Assembly: GCA_036387255.1 (NCBI GenBank)
Contig: DASVUC010000198.1
Span: 1 to 64,000 of the forward strand
DNA length: 64,000 bases
From: DASVUC01 sp036387255
Lineage (GTDB): Bacteria > Planctomycetota > Phycisphaerae > Tepidisphaerales > Tepidisphaeraceae
Reading direction: 5' to 3'
The position numbers and the translations under genes were made by a program. Positions 6,509 to 14,653 of this stretch are shown here, one piece after another. The notes beneath the pieces are model-generated. The model searched no databases, had not been told where the DNA came from, and saw only the letters and a program-made list of their open reading frames with translations. Each line of letters starts with the position of its first letter. Positions within the stretch are counted from its first letter, which is position 1.

Positions 6509-9058
6509 CTACACGTCCAAATTCTTCACTTCCAGCGCATGCTCTTCAATGAACTGGCGCCTTCGCTCGACGTCTTCACCCATCAGCACCGAGAACATGC
6601 GCTCGGCTTCACCGGCTTCCTGGAGGGTCACTCTCAGCAGGACGCGCTTGGTGGGATCCAGCGTCGTTTCCCACAGCTCTTCGCTGTTCATTTCGCCCAG
6701 GCCCTTGAAGCGTTTGATCTCGACGCCTTGCTTAGCGAGCCCGTGGATGCTGGGGAGGATCTGCGCCACGCCCGCGATGTCGCTGGTCTTGGTGTCGTTG
6801 ACCAGCGCGTACCGCGTCGCGAGCTTCTCGCCGCTGACCGATTCCTCCTGGGTGAGGAAGTAGTCGTCGATCGACAGGCCGTAGCCTTCAAGTTGCGAGA
6901 AGAGTTTCTCCAGGTCCTTCACTTCGTGCAGTTCCTGGTTCTTCTGGAGACGAGCCAAACCTTCTTCATCCTTTGACTGACCGTTGCCCTGCACCTGCGC
7001 CAGCTCTTCATCCTGCACGATGAGCTTATTCTCGAGCAGGTACTGATCGCGATCGGCGGCGGTATAGAAGAACTGCTCTTCGCCTTCGACGACGACACGG
7101 TAGAGCGGAAGCCGCCCGGAATTCGGCTCGCGCTTGCCGAGGAAGTCGGCGAAGTCGATCCCGCGCCGCTGGACGACGCGCACCAGTTCTTCCAGCTTCT
7201 CGAGCAGCTCCACCACGCGGCGAAGCTCTTCTCCGTCGAGCCGCCGCGACTCGCCTCCGGTGTCCGGATCGCGCACGACCAGCTCGGTTCCATCCAGCCC
7301 CAGGTTGGTGTAGATCTCGCGCATGCGCCGGTCGTTCAGCACATACTCCACCTTCTTCTTCCGGGTCACCTGGTACAGCGGCGGCTGCGCGATGAACATC
7401 CGGCCGGACTTAATCAGCTCCGGCATGTGCCGGAAGAAGAACGTCAGCAACAGCGTGCGGATGTGGGAGCCGTCGACGTCGGCGTCGGTCATGATGACGA
7501 TCTTGCCGTAACGGCGCTTGGCGATATCGAAGTCATCCCGGAAACCGCAGCCGAGGGCGCTGATGATCGTGCGGATGGCTTCGTGCGAGAGCATCTTGAC
7601 GATGTTGGCCTTCTCGACGTTGAGGATCTTGCCGAAGAGGGGAAGGATAGCCTGCACGTTGGAGTCGCGGCCCTGCTTGGCGGAGCCGCCTGCGGAATCA
7701 CCTTCGACGAGGAACAGTTCCGTCTCCTCGTTGCTCTTGGACCGGCAGTCTGACAGTTTCCCGGGCAGGCTGTTTCCTTCCAGGCTGTTCTTGCGGCGCG
7801 TCAGTTCCCGCGCCTTGCGCGCTGCCTCGCGCGCCTCTGCCGCCAGCATCCCCTTCTCAAAGATCGCCTTGGCTTCCCTGGGATTCTCTTCGAAATAGAT
7901 GTTGAGCTGTTCGTTCACCGCGCCGGTGACGAACCCTTCGACTTCGCTGTTGCCCAGCTTGGTCTTGGTCTGGCCTTCGAATTGAGGCTCCGGCACCTTC
8001 ACGCTGACCACCGCGATGAGGCCTTCGCGCACGTCATCGCCGCTGGGGCGCGTCTCCTTGATCCAGCCTTCCTTTTCCGCATACCGGTTGATGGTGCCGG
8101 TGAGTGCGGTCTTGAAGCCGGACAGGTGCGTGCCGCCTTCGTGCGTGTTGATGTTATTGGCGAACGATTCGATCGTGTCGTTGTAGCCGTCGTTGTACTG
8201 CATCGCGGCTTCAACAATGTACGTCAGCTCTTTCTCCTGGTCGTTCTCGATCACCTTGTGCGGGATCGACTTCTTGAAGTAGATGATCGGGTGCACGACG
8301 TTCTTGCCGTCGTTCAAATACTTCACGTACTCAACAAGCCCCTTTTCGTATTTGAACTCTTCGCGCTTATTGCTGCGCTCGTCCTGGATGATGATCTGCA
8401 AGCCCTCGTTCAGGTAAGCCAGCTCGCGCGCCCGCTTCTGCACCACTTCCCACTTAAATTCGATAACCGGGAAGATCTTGTTGTCCGGCTTGAAGGTGAC
8501 CTTTGTGCCTGATTTGCTGCTCTTGCCGATGACCTTCAGCTCCGCCGACTTCTTGCCGCGCTCGAACTCCATGTGGTGCACGACACCTTCGCGCGACACC
8601 TCCACCTCGAGCCATTCCGACAGCGCATTGACGACCGACGCGCCAACGCCGTGAAGACCGCCGGTCACTTTGTACGCCGATGATCCGTTATGCTCGAACT
8701 TGCCGCCGGCGCCGAGCTTTGCAAAAACAACTTCCACCGTCGGCACCTTTTCCGTCGGGTGGATGCCCACGGGAATCCCGCGTCCGTCATCCGCCACGGA
8801 AACCGAACCGTCCGCGTTTACCTTAATCAGGATGCTCTTGCAGAAGCCTGCCATCGCTTCGTCAATGGAGTTGTCGACGATTTCCCAGATCAGGTGATGC
8901 AGCCCGCGCGCGGTGGTATCGCCGATGTACATTCCCGGGCGCGTGCGCACGTGTTCGATCCCCTCCAGGACCTTGATCATTCCCTCGGTGTAGCTGTTGT
9001 CGGGGCCGGTTGGGTTTTGCGTCGCCGATTCGTTGGGTGTCATTTCGTTTTCAGGCAT
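6509..9058 (-). CDS. gyrB: DNA gyrase subunit B
   Basis: This is the ATPase and TOPRIM subunit of the type IIA topoisomerase that introduces negative supercoils. In order there are a GHKL ATPase domain (IVDNSIDEAMAG, then DDGRGIPVG and GGLHGVGASVVNALS), the transducer with QTKTKLGNSEV, the TOPRIM domain (LVEGDSAGGSAKQGRD and the metal-binding DADVDGSHIRTLLL), and the C-terminal RFKGLGEM element. At 849 residues it is about 45 longer than E. coli GyrB. The extra residues lie in the C-terminal third (about 600-730) as a charged helical insert (VVELLEKLEELVRVVQ and following). The start ATG follows a short disordered leader. gyrA is not adjacent. Confidence 0.97.
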   Translation of the reverse strand: MPENEMTPNESATQNPTGPDNSYTEGMIKVLEGIEHVRTRPGMYIGDTTARGLHHLIWEIVDNSIDEAMAGFCKSILIKVNADGSVSVADDGRGIPVGIHPTEKVPTVEVVFAKLGAGGKFEHNGSSAYKVTGGLHGVGASVVNALSEWLEVEVSREGVVHHMEFERGKKSAELKVIGKSSKSGTKVTFKPDNKIFPVIEFKWEVVQKRARELAYLNEGLQIIIQDERSNKREEFKYEKGLVEYVKYLNDGKNVVHPIIYFKKSIPHKVIENDQEKELTYIVEAAMQYNDGYNDTIESFANNINTHEGGTHLSGFKTALTGTINRYAEKEGWIKETRPSGDDVREGLIAVVSVKVPEPQFEGQTKTKLGNSEVEGFVTGAVNEQLNIYFEENPREAKAIFEKGMLAAEAREAARKARELTRRKNSLEGNSLPGKLSDCRSKSNEETELFLVEGDSAGGSAKQGRDSNVQAILPLFGKILNVEKANIVKMLSHEAIRTIISALGCGFRDDFDIAKRRYGKIVIMTDADVDGSHIRTLLLTFFFRHMPELIKSGRMFIAQPPLYQVTRKKKVEYVLNDRRMREIYTNLGLDGTELVVRDPDTGGESRRLDGEELRRVVELLEKLEELVRVVQRRGIDFADFLGKREPNSGRLPLYRVVVEGEEQFFYTAADRDQYLLENKLIVQDEELAQVQGNGQSKDEEGLARLQKNQELHEVKDLEKLFSQLEGYGLSIDDYFLTQEESVSGEKLATRYALVNDTKTSDIAGVAQILPSIHGLAKQGVEIKRFKGLGEMNSEELWETTLDPTKRVLLRVTLQEAGEAERMFSVLMGEDVERRRQFIEEHALEVKNLDV

Positions 9059-9236
9059 GTGTTTCTTCTCGCTCCCTCGAGTGCAATAGGCTCCATTTTC
9101 CCCTCAGAGAGGGGCGGCGGAGATAGTCCATCATTATCGCAGAATTCCGCTTCTAATACTACGTTTGCGACGCCGTTTGGGTCGTTTTCCTGCGGGGGTC
9201 GGTGCGTCAGAAAACCCTTGCAGGTTCAAGACTTCC

Positions 9237-10958
9237 GTGCATACCATCGTTCCTGTGTCGTCTCGACTCACGATCCCTATGCTGGGGCTCCTGCTCGGCA
9301 TCTCCGCCGTACGCGCGGCGCCCACCACGCGGGCAGATGCACCGGATGTCGTGCCACTCATCTCGGCTCTGACTGATCGCGATTCAGCGGTTCGCGAACG
9401 TGCTACCGAACAGCTCAAATCGATGGGCGTCAGCGCCCGCCCCGCGCTGCTGAAAGCGATCCGTTCCGGGGCTCCCGAACGCCGCGCCCGCGCGGCGGAA
9501 CTGTTGCTCAAGCTCCCGTGGTCCGTCGCTGCCGATCCGCCGGGCGTTCAGAAATATCTGTCTATCTACGGCGAGATGGACATCGATGGCCGTAAAGCGC
9601 TGGTCAAGGAGCTGTACGACAAGCTTGATGCCTCTGATGTTCTGCTTCGACTTCTGTTGGAAGAACCAAGCGACGACGTCCGCTGGATTATAGTCGCGCT
9701 GCTGGGACGAAATGACGACGACCCGGTCATGCGCAAGCTGCGCGAGGCGGACCTGTCCGGCGAAGACGCACCTGTAGTTCGCTTAGCGGGTCAGGCCTGG
9801 TACTACCACGACCGAGCCCGCTCGCTGGCGCTGCTCCGCAAAGCCATCGAAGCCGAAGCAAAGAATCCCTCAGATGATCAGGGCCAGCTGGATTTTGCTT
9901 TTGAGAAGCTGATCGATGACGCCCTTGGGAAAAAGGATTTTAACGAAGCGGCAGCCTGGCTGCGCCAGCAGGTTCCGCGTGAGATGGGCGGCGTGCGCAC
10001 CGCGCTGCCACGCCTGATGATCCTCCATGCGTATTTCCCGCCCGTGCGCGGCTTGGAGGATGACCTGCTGCGCTGGGTGGCTCATCGAGATGCCATGCGG
10101 AAGGTGCTCGATGCGGTGAAGAAAGGGGCCGCCACCAAAGCCACTCTTCCCGCGGAACTGCTTTTCAACGCCGTCGGTCTCACGCTGGATGAGCGGCTCT
10201 CGGGCGCCTATTTCCTCTTCGAGCACAACCTCGTCGGCGAGGCTGAAGATGAGCTGGCCGCTATCGGAAAGCTTCCGGTGAAGGAGGCCGAAGCACGCGA
10301 TCAGAAGGAAGTGAAGACGCAGCTGCTGGCATCCATGATCTACGCCCACAAGGCTGACGATCAAAAAGCTGCCGACGCCCTCCAGCAGGCGATGATCCTC
10401 ATGACGCGCTCGAACCTGGTCCTCCGCTGGCGCACAGAAGATGACCTGTGGGCCGAGGTCTACTGGCGCCGCGCCCGAGCCGCCAAGAAACGCGGCGATG
10501 GAGCCGCTCTCAAGGAAAACGTCTACAACCTGCTCCGCTACTCGCCGACCAGTTCCGACACCGCCATCGAAATCGTCAACTGGCTCAACTCGGAGAACCT
10601 CCTCCGAGAATCCAATCAGTTTTTCGGCAACGTCTACGGTCCATCCAAACAGAAGCTCGACGCGTCCAAGCAAGATCCGGTGCGGATGAACGATCTTGCC
10701 TGGCTCTGCGCCCGGTGCGACCAGCGGCTACCGGAGGCGGTGGAACTCGCGACCAAGGCCGTTGCCGCCAAACCCGAAAGTGCCGCCTTCCTCGACACCG
10801 CCGCGGAGGCCAACTTTAAAGCTGGTAACCGCAAGAAGGCGGTCGAGCTCGAGACCAAGGCGCTGAAGCTTCGCCCGCTCGACGAATTCATGCAGGCCCA
10901 GCTCAAGCGATTCAAAGCCGCGGCCGCCACAGCGCCCGCCTCGCCGCACGCCGAATAG
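9237..10958 (+). CDS. Secreted HEAT/TPR-repeat protein
   Basis: This is an exported protein of about 573 residues. After a signal peptide (LTIPMLGLLLGISAVRA) come HEAT-like helical pairs (VVPLISALTDRDSAVRERA and ARPALLKAIRSGAPERRAR) and later TPR-like segments up to the C-terminal ALKLRPLDEFMQAQLKRF. There is no catalytic motif, so it is probably a periplasmic scaffold. The start is uncertain: GTG 9237, GTG 9252 and ATG 9279 are all in frame before the signal core, while a more upstream TTG would add an unlikely extension. gyrB is divergent upstream. I cannot assign a specific role. Confidence 0.7.
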   Translation: MHTIVPVSSRLTIPMLGLLLGISAVRAAPTTRADAPDVVPLISALTDRDSAVRERATEQLKSMGVSARPALLKAIRSGAPERRARAAELLLKLPWSVAADPPGVQKYLSIYGEMDIDGRKALVKELYDKLDASDVLLRLLLEEPSDDVRWIIVALLGRNDDDPVMRKLREADLSGEDAPVVRLAGQAWYYHDRARSLALLRKAIEAEAKNPSDDQGQLDFAFEKLIDDALGKKDFNEAAAWLRQQVPREMGGVRTALPRLMILHAYFPPVRGLEDDLLRWVAHRDAMRKVLDAVKKGAATKATLPAELLFNAVGLTLDERLSGAYFLFEHNLVGEAEDELAAIGKLPVKEAEARDQKEVKTQLLASMIYAHKADDQKAADALQQAMILMTRSNLVLRWRTEDDLWAEVYWRRARAAKKRGDGAALKENVYNLLRYSPTSSDTAIEIVNWLNSENLLRESNQFFGNVYGPSKQKLDASKQDPVRMNDLAWLCARCDQRLPEAVELATKAVAAKPESAAFLDTAAEANFKAGNRKKAVELETKALKLRPLDEFMQAQLKRFKAAAATAPASPHAE

Positions 10959-10989
10959 GACGCGGCTCGGCAGGACCCGGCGCCTGCCC

Positions 10990-10995
10990 TATGAT
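10990..10995 (+). promoter_or_regulatory. -10 hexamer TATGAT, leaderless start
   Basis: TATGAT lies six bases before the ATG at 11002, with no Shine-Dalgarno sequence. The geometry is the same as at 4788, 11802 and 22607. Confidence 0.5.
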
Positions 10996-11001
10996 GCGGT
11001 G

Positions 11002-11781
11002 ATGTTTCGTCTAACCCGAGAAGTGCGTTTCGCGCTCAACCCAGACCCTGACGACCAGCTCAATCAAAAACCGGCCAACAGCTTTGGCGGATACCCTTCC
11101 CTCACGGGCCTTGGCCGCTACTACACCATTCGCATCACCCTGGCAGGAGATTTGGACCCGCGCACGAGCTACCTCCTGAACATCAAAGCAGTCGACGCCT
11201 TGGTGCGCCAGCGCGTCATCCCGCGGATGCAGAACTACTCCGGCTCTGCTGAAGCGCTCGTCCGCGAGCTTTACTCGCTCCTGTTCAACGCGTGGCCCGG
11301 CGCGGCGCTGCACCAGCTTCAAGTTATCTTGACGCCCACCCTTAATCTCTCATTGATCGCTTCGGAGTTCCCCATGGTCCGACTCAGCCAGAAGTTCGAG
11401 TTCTCCGCCTCTCATCGTCTCCACAGCGCGCAGTTAAGCGACGAAGAAAACCTCCAGTGCTTCGGCAAGTGCAACAACCCCCAGGGGCACGGGCACAACT
11501 ACGAAGTTGAAGTCACGCTGCGCGCTTCCGATGCCAATCCCACGCTGCTCAAGTGCCTGCCCAGCTTCGAAAGAACGGTTGCGGAAACGGTGATCGATGC
11601 TTTCGATCACCGAAATTTGAACGTCGAAGTGCCTGAGTTTCGCGAGCTGATCCCGACTGTCGAGAACATCGCGATGGTGATCTACCGCATGCTCAAGCCG
11701 AAGTTCCAGAGCGAAAAGGCTCAGCTTGCCTCGGTGACCGTGTGGGAGACGCCTAAGACATGGTGCGAATATTCGGAGTGA
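11002..11781 (+). CDS. 6-pyruvoyl-tetrahydropterin synthase / 6-carboxytetrahydropterin synthase family protein, tandem domains
   Basis: The enzyme family converts dihydroneopterin triphosphate to a tetrahydropterin, either for queuosine/7-deazapurines (QueD) or for biopterin-like cofactors (PTPS). The C-terminal half (about residues 127-259) is complete. It has FEFSASHRLH and GHGHNYEVEV with the zinc-binding histidines, CFGKCNNPQ with the catalytic cysteine, FDHRNLN with the Asp-His pair and a late glutamate in VTVWETP. The CFGKCNNPQGHGHNY stretch looks more like animal PTPS than E. coli QueD. The N-terminal half resembles a second, degenerate copy: DLDPRTSYLLNIKAVD matches the family's loop, but the His and Cys motifs are missing. 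GTG 10999 is an alternative start one codon upstream. Confidence 0.8.
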   Translation: MFRLTREVRFALNPDPDDQLNQKPANSFGGYPSLTGLGRYYTIRITLAGDLDPRTSYLLNIKAVDALVRQRVIPRMQNYSGSAEALVRELYSLLFNAWPGAALHQLQVILTPTLNLSLIASEFPMVRLSQKFEFSASHRLHSAQLSDEENLQCFGKCNNPQGHGHNYEVEVTLRASDANPTLLKCLPSFERTVAETVIDAFDHRNLNVEVPEFRELIPTVENIAMVIYRMLKPKFQSEKAQLASVTVWETPKTWCEYSE

Positions 11782-11801
11782 CGGTTGTTGGCTGCGCCGA
11801 G

Positions 11802-11807
11802 TAAATT
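11802..11807 (+). promoter_or_regulatory. -10 hexamer TAAATT, leaderless start
   Basis: TAAATT lies six bases (GCGCGC) before the ATG at 11814. No Shine-Dalgarno sequence is present. The same GCGCGC spacer occurs between TATAGT and the ATG at 22619. Confidence 0.45.
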
Positions 11808-11813
11808 GCGCGC

Positions 11814-12011
11814 ATGGCTACTCAAGAGAATCAACGTCAACCCAAAGATGATCCGCGGCAGGCAATGGAATCGGGGGAGCAGAAGATCACTGGTTCGCCA
11901 GCGCGACCCAAGACGCCACAGCAGGGGGGATCCAAAGGCGATCCGAGCAATCCCGGCCAAGCCAAGATCGGTGAAGACTTGGAATCCGGTCGGCAGGAGG
12001 CGGAGGAATAA
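11814..12011 (+). CDS. Small hydrophilic protein, unknown function
   Basis: This is a 65-residue, very polar and probably disordered protein rich in Gln, Lys, Glu, Pro and Gly (MATQENQRQPKDDPRQAM). It has no cysteine, signal or membrane segment. Its composition recalls small stress-induced hydrophilic proteins of the KGG/YciG kind, but the motif itself is absent, so this is only an impression. Support for it being real is its own -10 box at leaderless spacing, codon use like its neighbours, and the absence of a competing gene on the other strand. It ends exactly where the convergent mraY ends. Confidence 0.5.
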   Translation: MATQENQRQPKDDPRQAMESGEQKITGSPARPKTPQQGGSKGDPSNPGQAKIGEDLESGRQEAEE

Positions 12012-13148
12012 CTACCGCAGCTTCACCGTCGCCAGCGCCATCGCTGCCAGCATCGCGCTGATCAACCAGAAGCGCACCACCACCTGCTGCTCGGTCCACC
12101 CCTTCTTCTGGAAGTGGTGATGGATTGGCGCCATGAGAAAGATCCGCCGCCCCTCGCCGTAGCGGATGCGCGTGTATTTGAAGTAATAACGCTGGATAAT
12201 CACGCTCAGCGCCTCGGCCACGAAGATCCCGCCAATCAGCACCAGCGTGAACTCGTGGCGGATGATGATCGAGATGTATGCGATCAATCCGCCTAGCGCC
12301 AGCGAACCTGTATCCCCCATGAACACCTTCGCCGGGTTGCAGTTGAACCACAAAAAGCCCAGGCACGCCCCCAGCATTGACCCGCACAGCACCGCCATCT
12401 GATCGCTGGTGGGCACCGCCGGCAGCAACAGAAAGTGCGCCAGCTGCGGTATTCCGCTCAGCAGCGCCAGCAGCAGAAACGCAAAGCTCACGATCGACAT
12501 GCACCCGCCCGCGAGCCCATCCAACCCATCACTGAGATTGACCGCATTGGAAAACGCCACCAGGACAAAGGCGCTGAACAGCACAAACGCCAGCGCCCCC
12601 ATGCTGTAAACCGGATCCTTCACAAAGGGCAGAAACAGCTGATGCGTCACCGGCACATCTTTCCCGTGACGATACGTGAAATATGCCAGGATCAGCGCCA
12701 GCCCGATTTGGCCCACCAGCTTTTCCGGCCCCTCGAGCCCCTGCCGCGACTTCTTCCCCGCCGTCAGCTTCAGCCAATCATCCGATGCGCCGATTGCGCC
12801 CAACCCCAGCAGACACACGAGCCCCATCTGAACGTAAAAGTTGTGCAGATCTGCCAGCAGGACCGTGGTGAACGTGATCGCGCCGATGATCAGCAGCCCG
12901 CCCATCGTCGGCGTACCCTGCTTCGACTTCATCATCGCGTCCATATGCGCTTCATCGAACTTCGACAGGTCTCCCAGCTTGTGTCGACGCAACCACCCGA
13001 TCACCCGCGGCCCCAGCGCGATGGATGTGACGAAGCTCGTCAAGATCGCAATAACGGCTTGAAACGTGACGAAGGTGAAGACGCGCAAAAACCCCAGGTG
13101 ATGATCTTCCATCCACGCGAGGTTCGTCTTGATCAGCCAGTACAGCAT
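12012..13148 (-). CDS. mraY: Phospho-N-acetylmuramoyl-pentapeptide transferase
   Basis: MraY transfers phospho-MurNAc-pentapeptide from the UDP precursor to undecaprenyl phosphate at the inner membrane, making lipid I. The 378-residue protein has about ten transmembrane helices. It carries the family motifs KQGTPTMGGLLI, NAVNLSDGLDGLAGG (with the metal-binding aspartate pair), FLWFNCNPAKVFMGDTGSLALGG and the C-terminal PIHHHFQKKGW. The length is normal. It is the last gene of a murE-murF-mraY run on this strand, 19 bases after murF. Confidence 0.96.
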   Translation of the reverse strand: MLYWLIKTNLAWMEDHHLGFLRVFTFVTFQAVIAILTSFVTSIALGPRVIGWLRRHKLGDLSKFDEAHMDAMMKSKQGTPTMGGLLIIGAITFTTVLLADLHNFYVQMGLVCLLGLGAIGASDDWLKLTAGKKSRQGLEGPEKLVGQIGLALILAYFTYRHGKDVPVTHQLFLPFVKDPVYSMGALAFVLFSAFVLVAFSNAVNLSDGLDGLAGGCMSIVSFAFLLLALLSGIPQLAHFLLLPAVPTSDQMAVLCGSMLGACLGFLWFNCNPAKVFMGDTGSLALGGLIAYISIIIRHEFTLVLIGGIFVAEALSVIIQRYYFKYTRIRYGEGRRIFLMAPIHHHFQKKGWTEQQVVVRFWLISAMLAAMALATVKLR

Positions 13149-13167
13149 TCATGTCCCGTCGCTCGCG

Positions 13168-14595
13168 TCATGTCGCCGCCTGCCCTAGCGGTTGTCGCTT
13201 CGCCACCACCGCCTTTACCACCGTCTCCAACTCCACCGAGCGCGACGCCTTGAACAAAACGACGTCGCCGTTTTCCAGTGCATCAGGCACCGCTTCAGCG
13301 GCGGTCGGACTGTCGGGATACTGGTGGATCTGCCCTCTCGGCATCCCTGCCTCCGCCGCGGCTTGCGCAATGAGTTTGGCATCGCGCCCCACGCAGATCA
13401 ATACATCCACTTTCGAATGTGCAGCGAAGATGCCGGTTTCTTCATGATATTTTGCAGTGTGAACGCCCAGCTCGCGCATGTCACCAAGGATCGCCACGCG
13501 CCGCTTCTCCGCCGGCAGCGCCGCCAGCGTCTCCAGCGCCGCACGCGTCGACGCGGGGTTCGCGTTATACGCATCGTTCAAAATCGTCAGCCCATCCAGC
13601 TTCTCAAGCTGAAGCCGCATGTCCGGCGGATGCGCATGCGCCAGCGCCTGCACGATGTACCGATCCGCCATCCCCAGGAGTCGCGCCGCAGCAATCACCG
13701 CCAGCGCGTTGCAGGCGACGTGCGCCCCAAGCTGCGGAATGTGCACTCTGGAAGTATTGGAACGATCCGACAGTGTGAACCAGATACCGGCCTCGGTGCA
13801 GCGGATATCGCTGGCGCGGAGATCATTGTGCTCCTTGAGGCCGAAGGTGATGGTTCTGCCCGGAAACCGTCCTACAAGTTCCAGCAGCTTCGCGTCGTCT
13901 CCGTTGACGATCAGCGTCCCCTTCGGATTGAGGCCCGCGATAATCGCCGCTTCTTCCCGCCGCACCCCACCCAGATCGCCGAGCCCTTCCAGATGCTCCG
14001 GCGCAATCGACGTGATGATCGCAATATCCGGCTCCGCCAGCTTCGACAGATGCTCCACCTCGCCCGGATGGTTCGTCCCGATTTCCAGCACGAGGTAATC
14101 GTGCTGCGGATCCGCCGGGAAAATCGCCAGCGGCACGCCAACGTCGTTGTTAAAACTCTTGGGCGAGATGCTACCGGAGAGCTTCGTCTTCAGCACCGAA
14201 TGCAGCAGATACTTCGTCGACGTCTTCCCATTCGATCCCGCCACCGCGATCACTTTCCCCTTCAACTGCCGGCGGATGTGCGTCGCCAGTTGCCCCATCG
14301 CCAAGCGCGCGTTGGCGACCTTGACCATCGCATGCGCTACGCCCTCACCCCTGTCTCCTGATGCGAGTGCGGGAATTCGTTCCACCAGCGCCGCCGTCGC
14401 GCCGTTGCCGAATGCTTCGCTCAGTTTCTCGTGCGGATCGTGTTTCTCCCCCTTGATCGCAATGAACAGCGCGCCGTGCTGCGGCTTGCGCGTATCCGTG
14501 GAGATATCAGCGATGGACGATTCCGGGTCGACGCCCGCGGCAAGCAACGTGCCGCCGGTGATGTCGGCGATCTGGTGGAGGGTTAACGGAATCAC
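13168..14595 (-). CDS. murF: UDP-N-acetylmuramoyl-tripeptide--D-alanyl-D-alanine ligase
   Basis: MurF adds D-Ala-D-Ala to the UDP-MurNAc-tripeptide in the cytoplasm. The 475-residue protein has the three Mur-ligase domains: an N-terminal domain with DTRKPQHGALFIAI, a central ATPase domain with the P-loop AGSNGKTSTKYLL and the LEIGTNHPGE motif, and a C-terminal domain with LNDAYNANPASTRAAL. The start is GTG, because an in-frame TGA lies just upstream and the nearest ATG is in another frame. AAGGA stands about eight bases before the GTG. It sits between murE and mraY. Confidence 0.95.
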   Translation of the reverse strand: MIPLTLHQIADITGGTLLAAGVDPESSIADISTDTRKPQHGALFIAIKGEKHDPHEKLSEAFGNGATAALVERIPALASGDRGEGVAHAMVKVANARLAMGQLATHIRRQLKGKVIAVAGSNGKTSTKYLLHSVLKTKLSGSISPKSFNNDVGVPLAIFPADPQHDYLVLEIGTNHPGEVEHLSKLAEPDIAIITSIAPEHLEGLGDLGGVRREEAAIIAGLNPKGTLIVNGDDAKLLELVGRFPGRTITFGLKEHNDLRASDIRCTEAGIWFTLSDRSNTSRVHIPQLGAHVACNALAVIAAARLLGMADRYIVQALAHAHPPDMRLQLEKLDGLTILNDAYNANPASTRAALETLAALPAEKRRVAILGDMRELGVHTAKYHEETGIFAAHSKVDVLICVGRDAKLIAQAAAEAGMPRGQIHQYPDSPTAAEAVPDALENGDVVLFKASRSVELETVVKAVVAKRQPLGQAAT

Positions 14596-14620
14596 GTTCG
14601 CATCCTTGCATCAACCTTCA

Positions 14621-14652
14621 GCACGGGATTCCATTCCCGTCTGCCGCGCTAC
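14621..14652. repeat. Possible degenerate family A copy
   Basis: The murE-murF gap contains GCACGGGATTCCATTCCCGT followed by CTGCCGCGCTAC. It can form a 6-bp hairpin (ACGGGA/TCCCGT) and ends in the same GCGCTAC as the arm at 2458-2480. The match to family A is partial and may be chance. Confidence 0.3.
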
Positions 14653-14653
14653 C

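Noticed and set aside
13192..14361. 389-codon open frame opposite murF
   Set aside because: Its Arg/His-rich composition is typical of antisense frames, and murF is certain on the minus strand.
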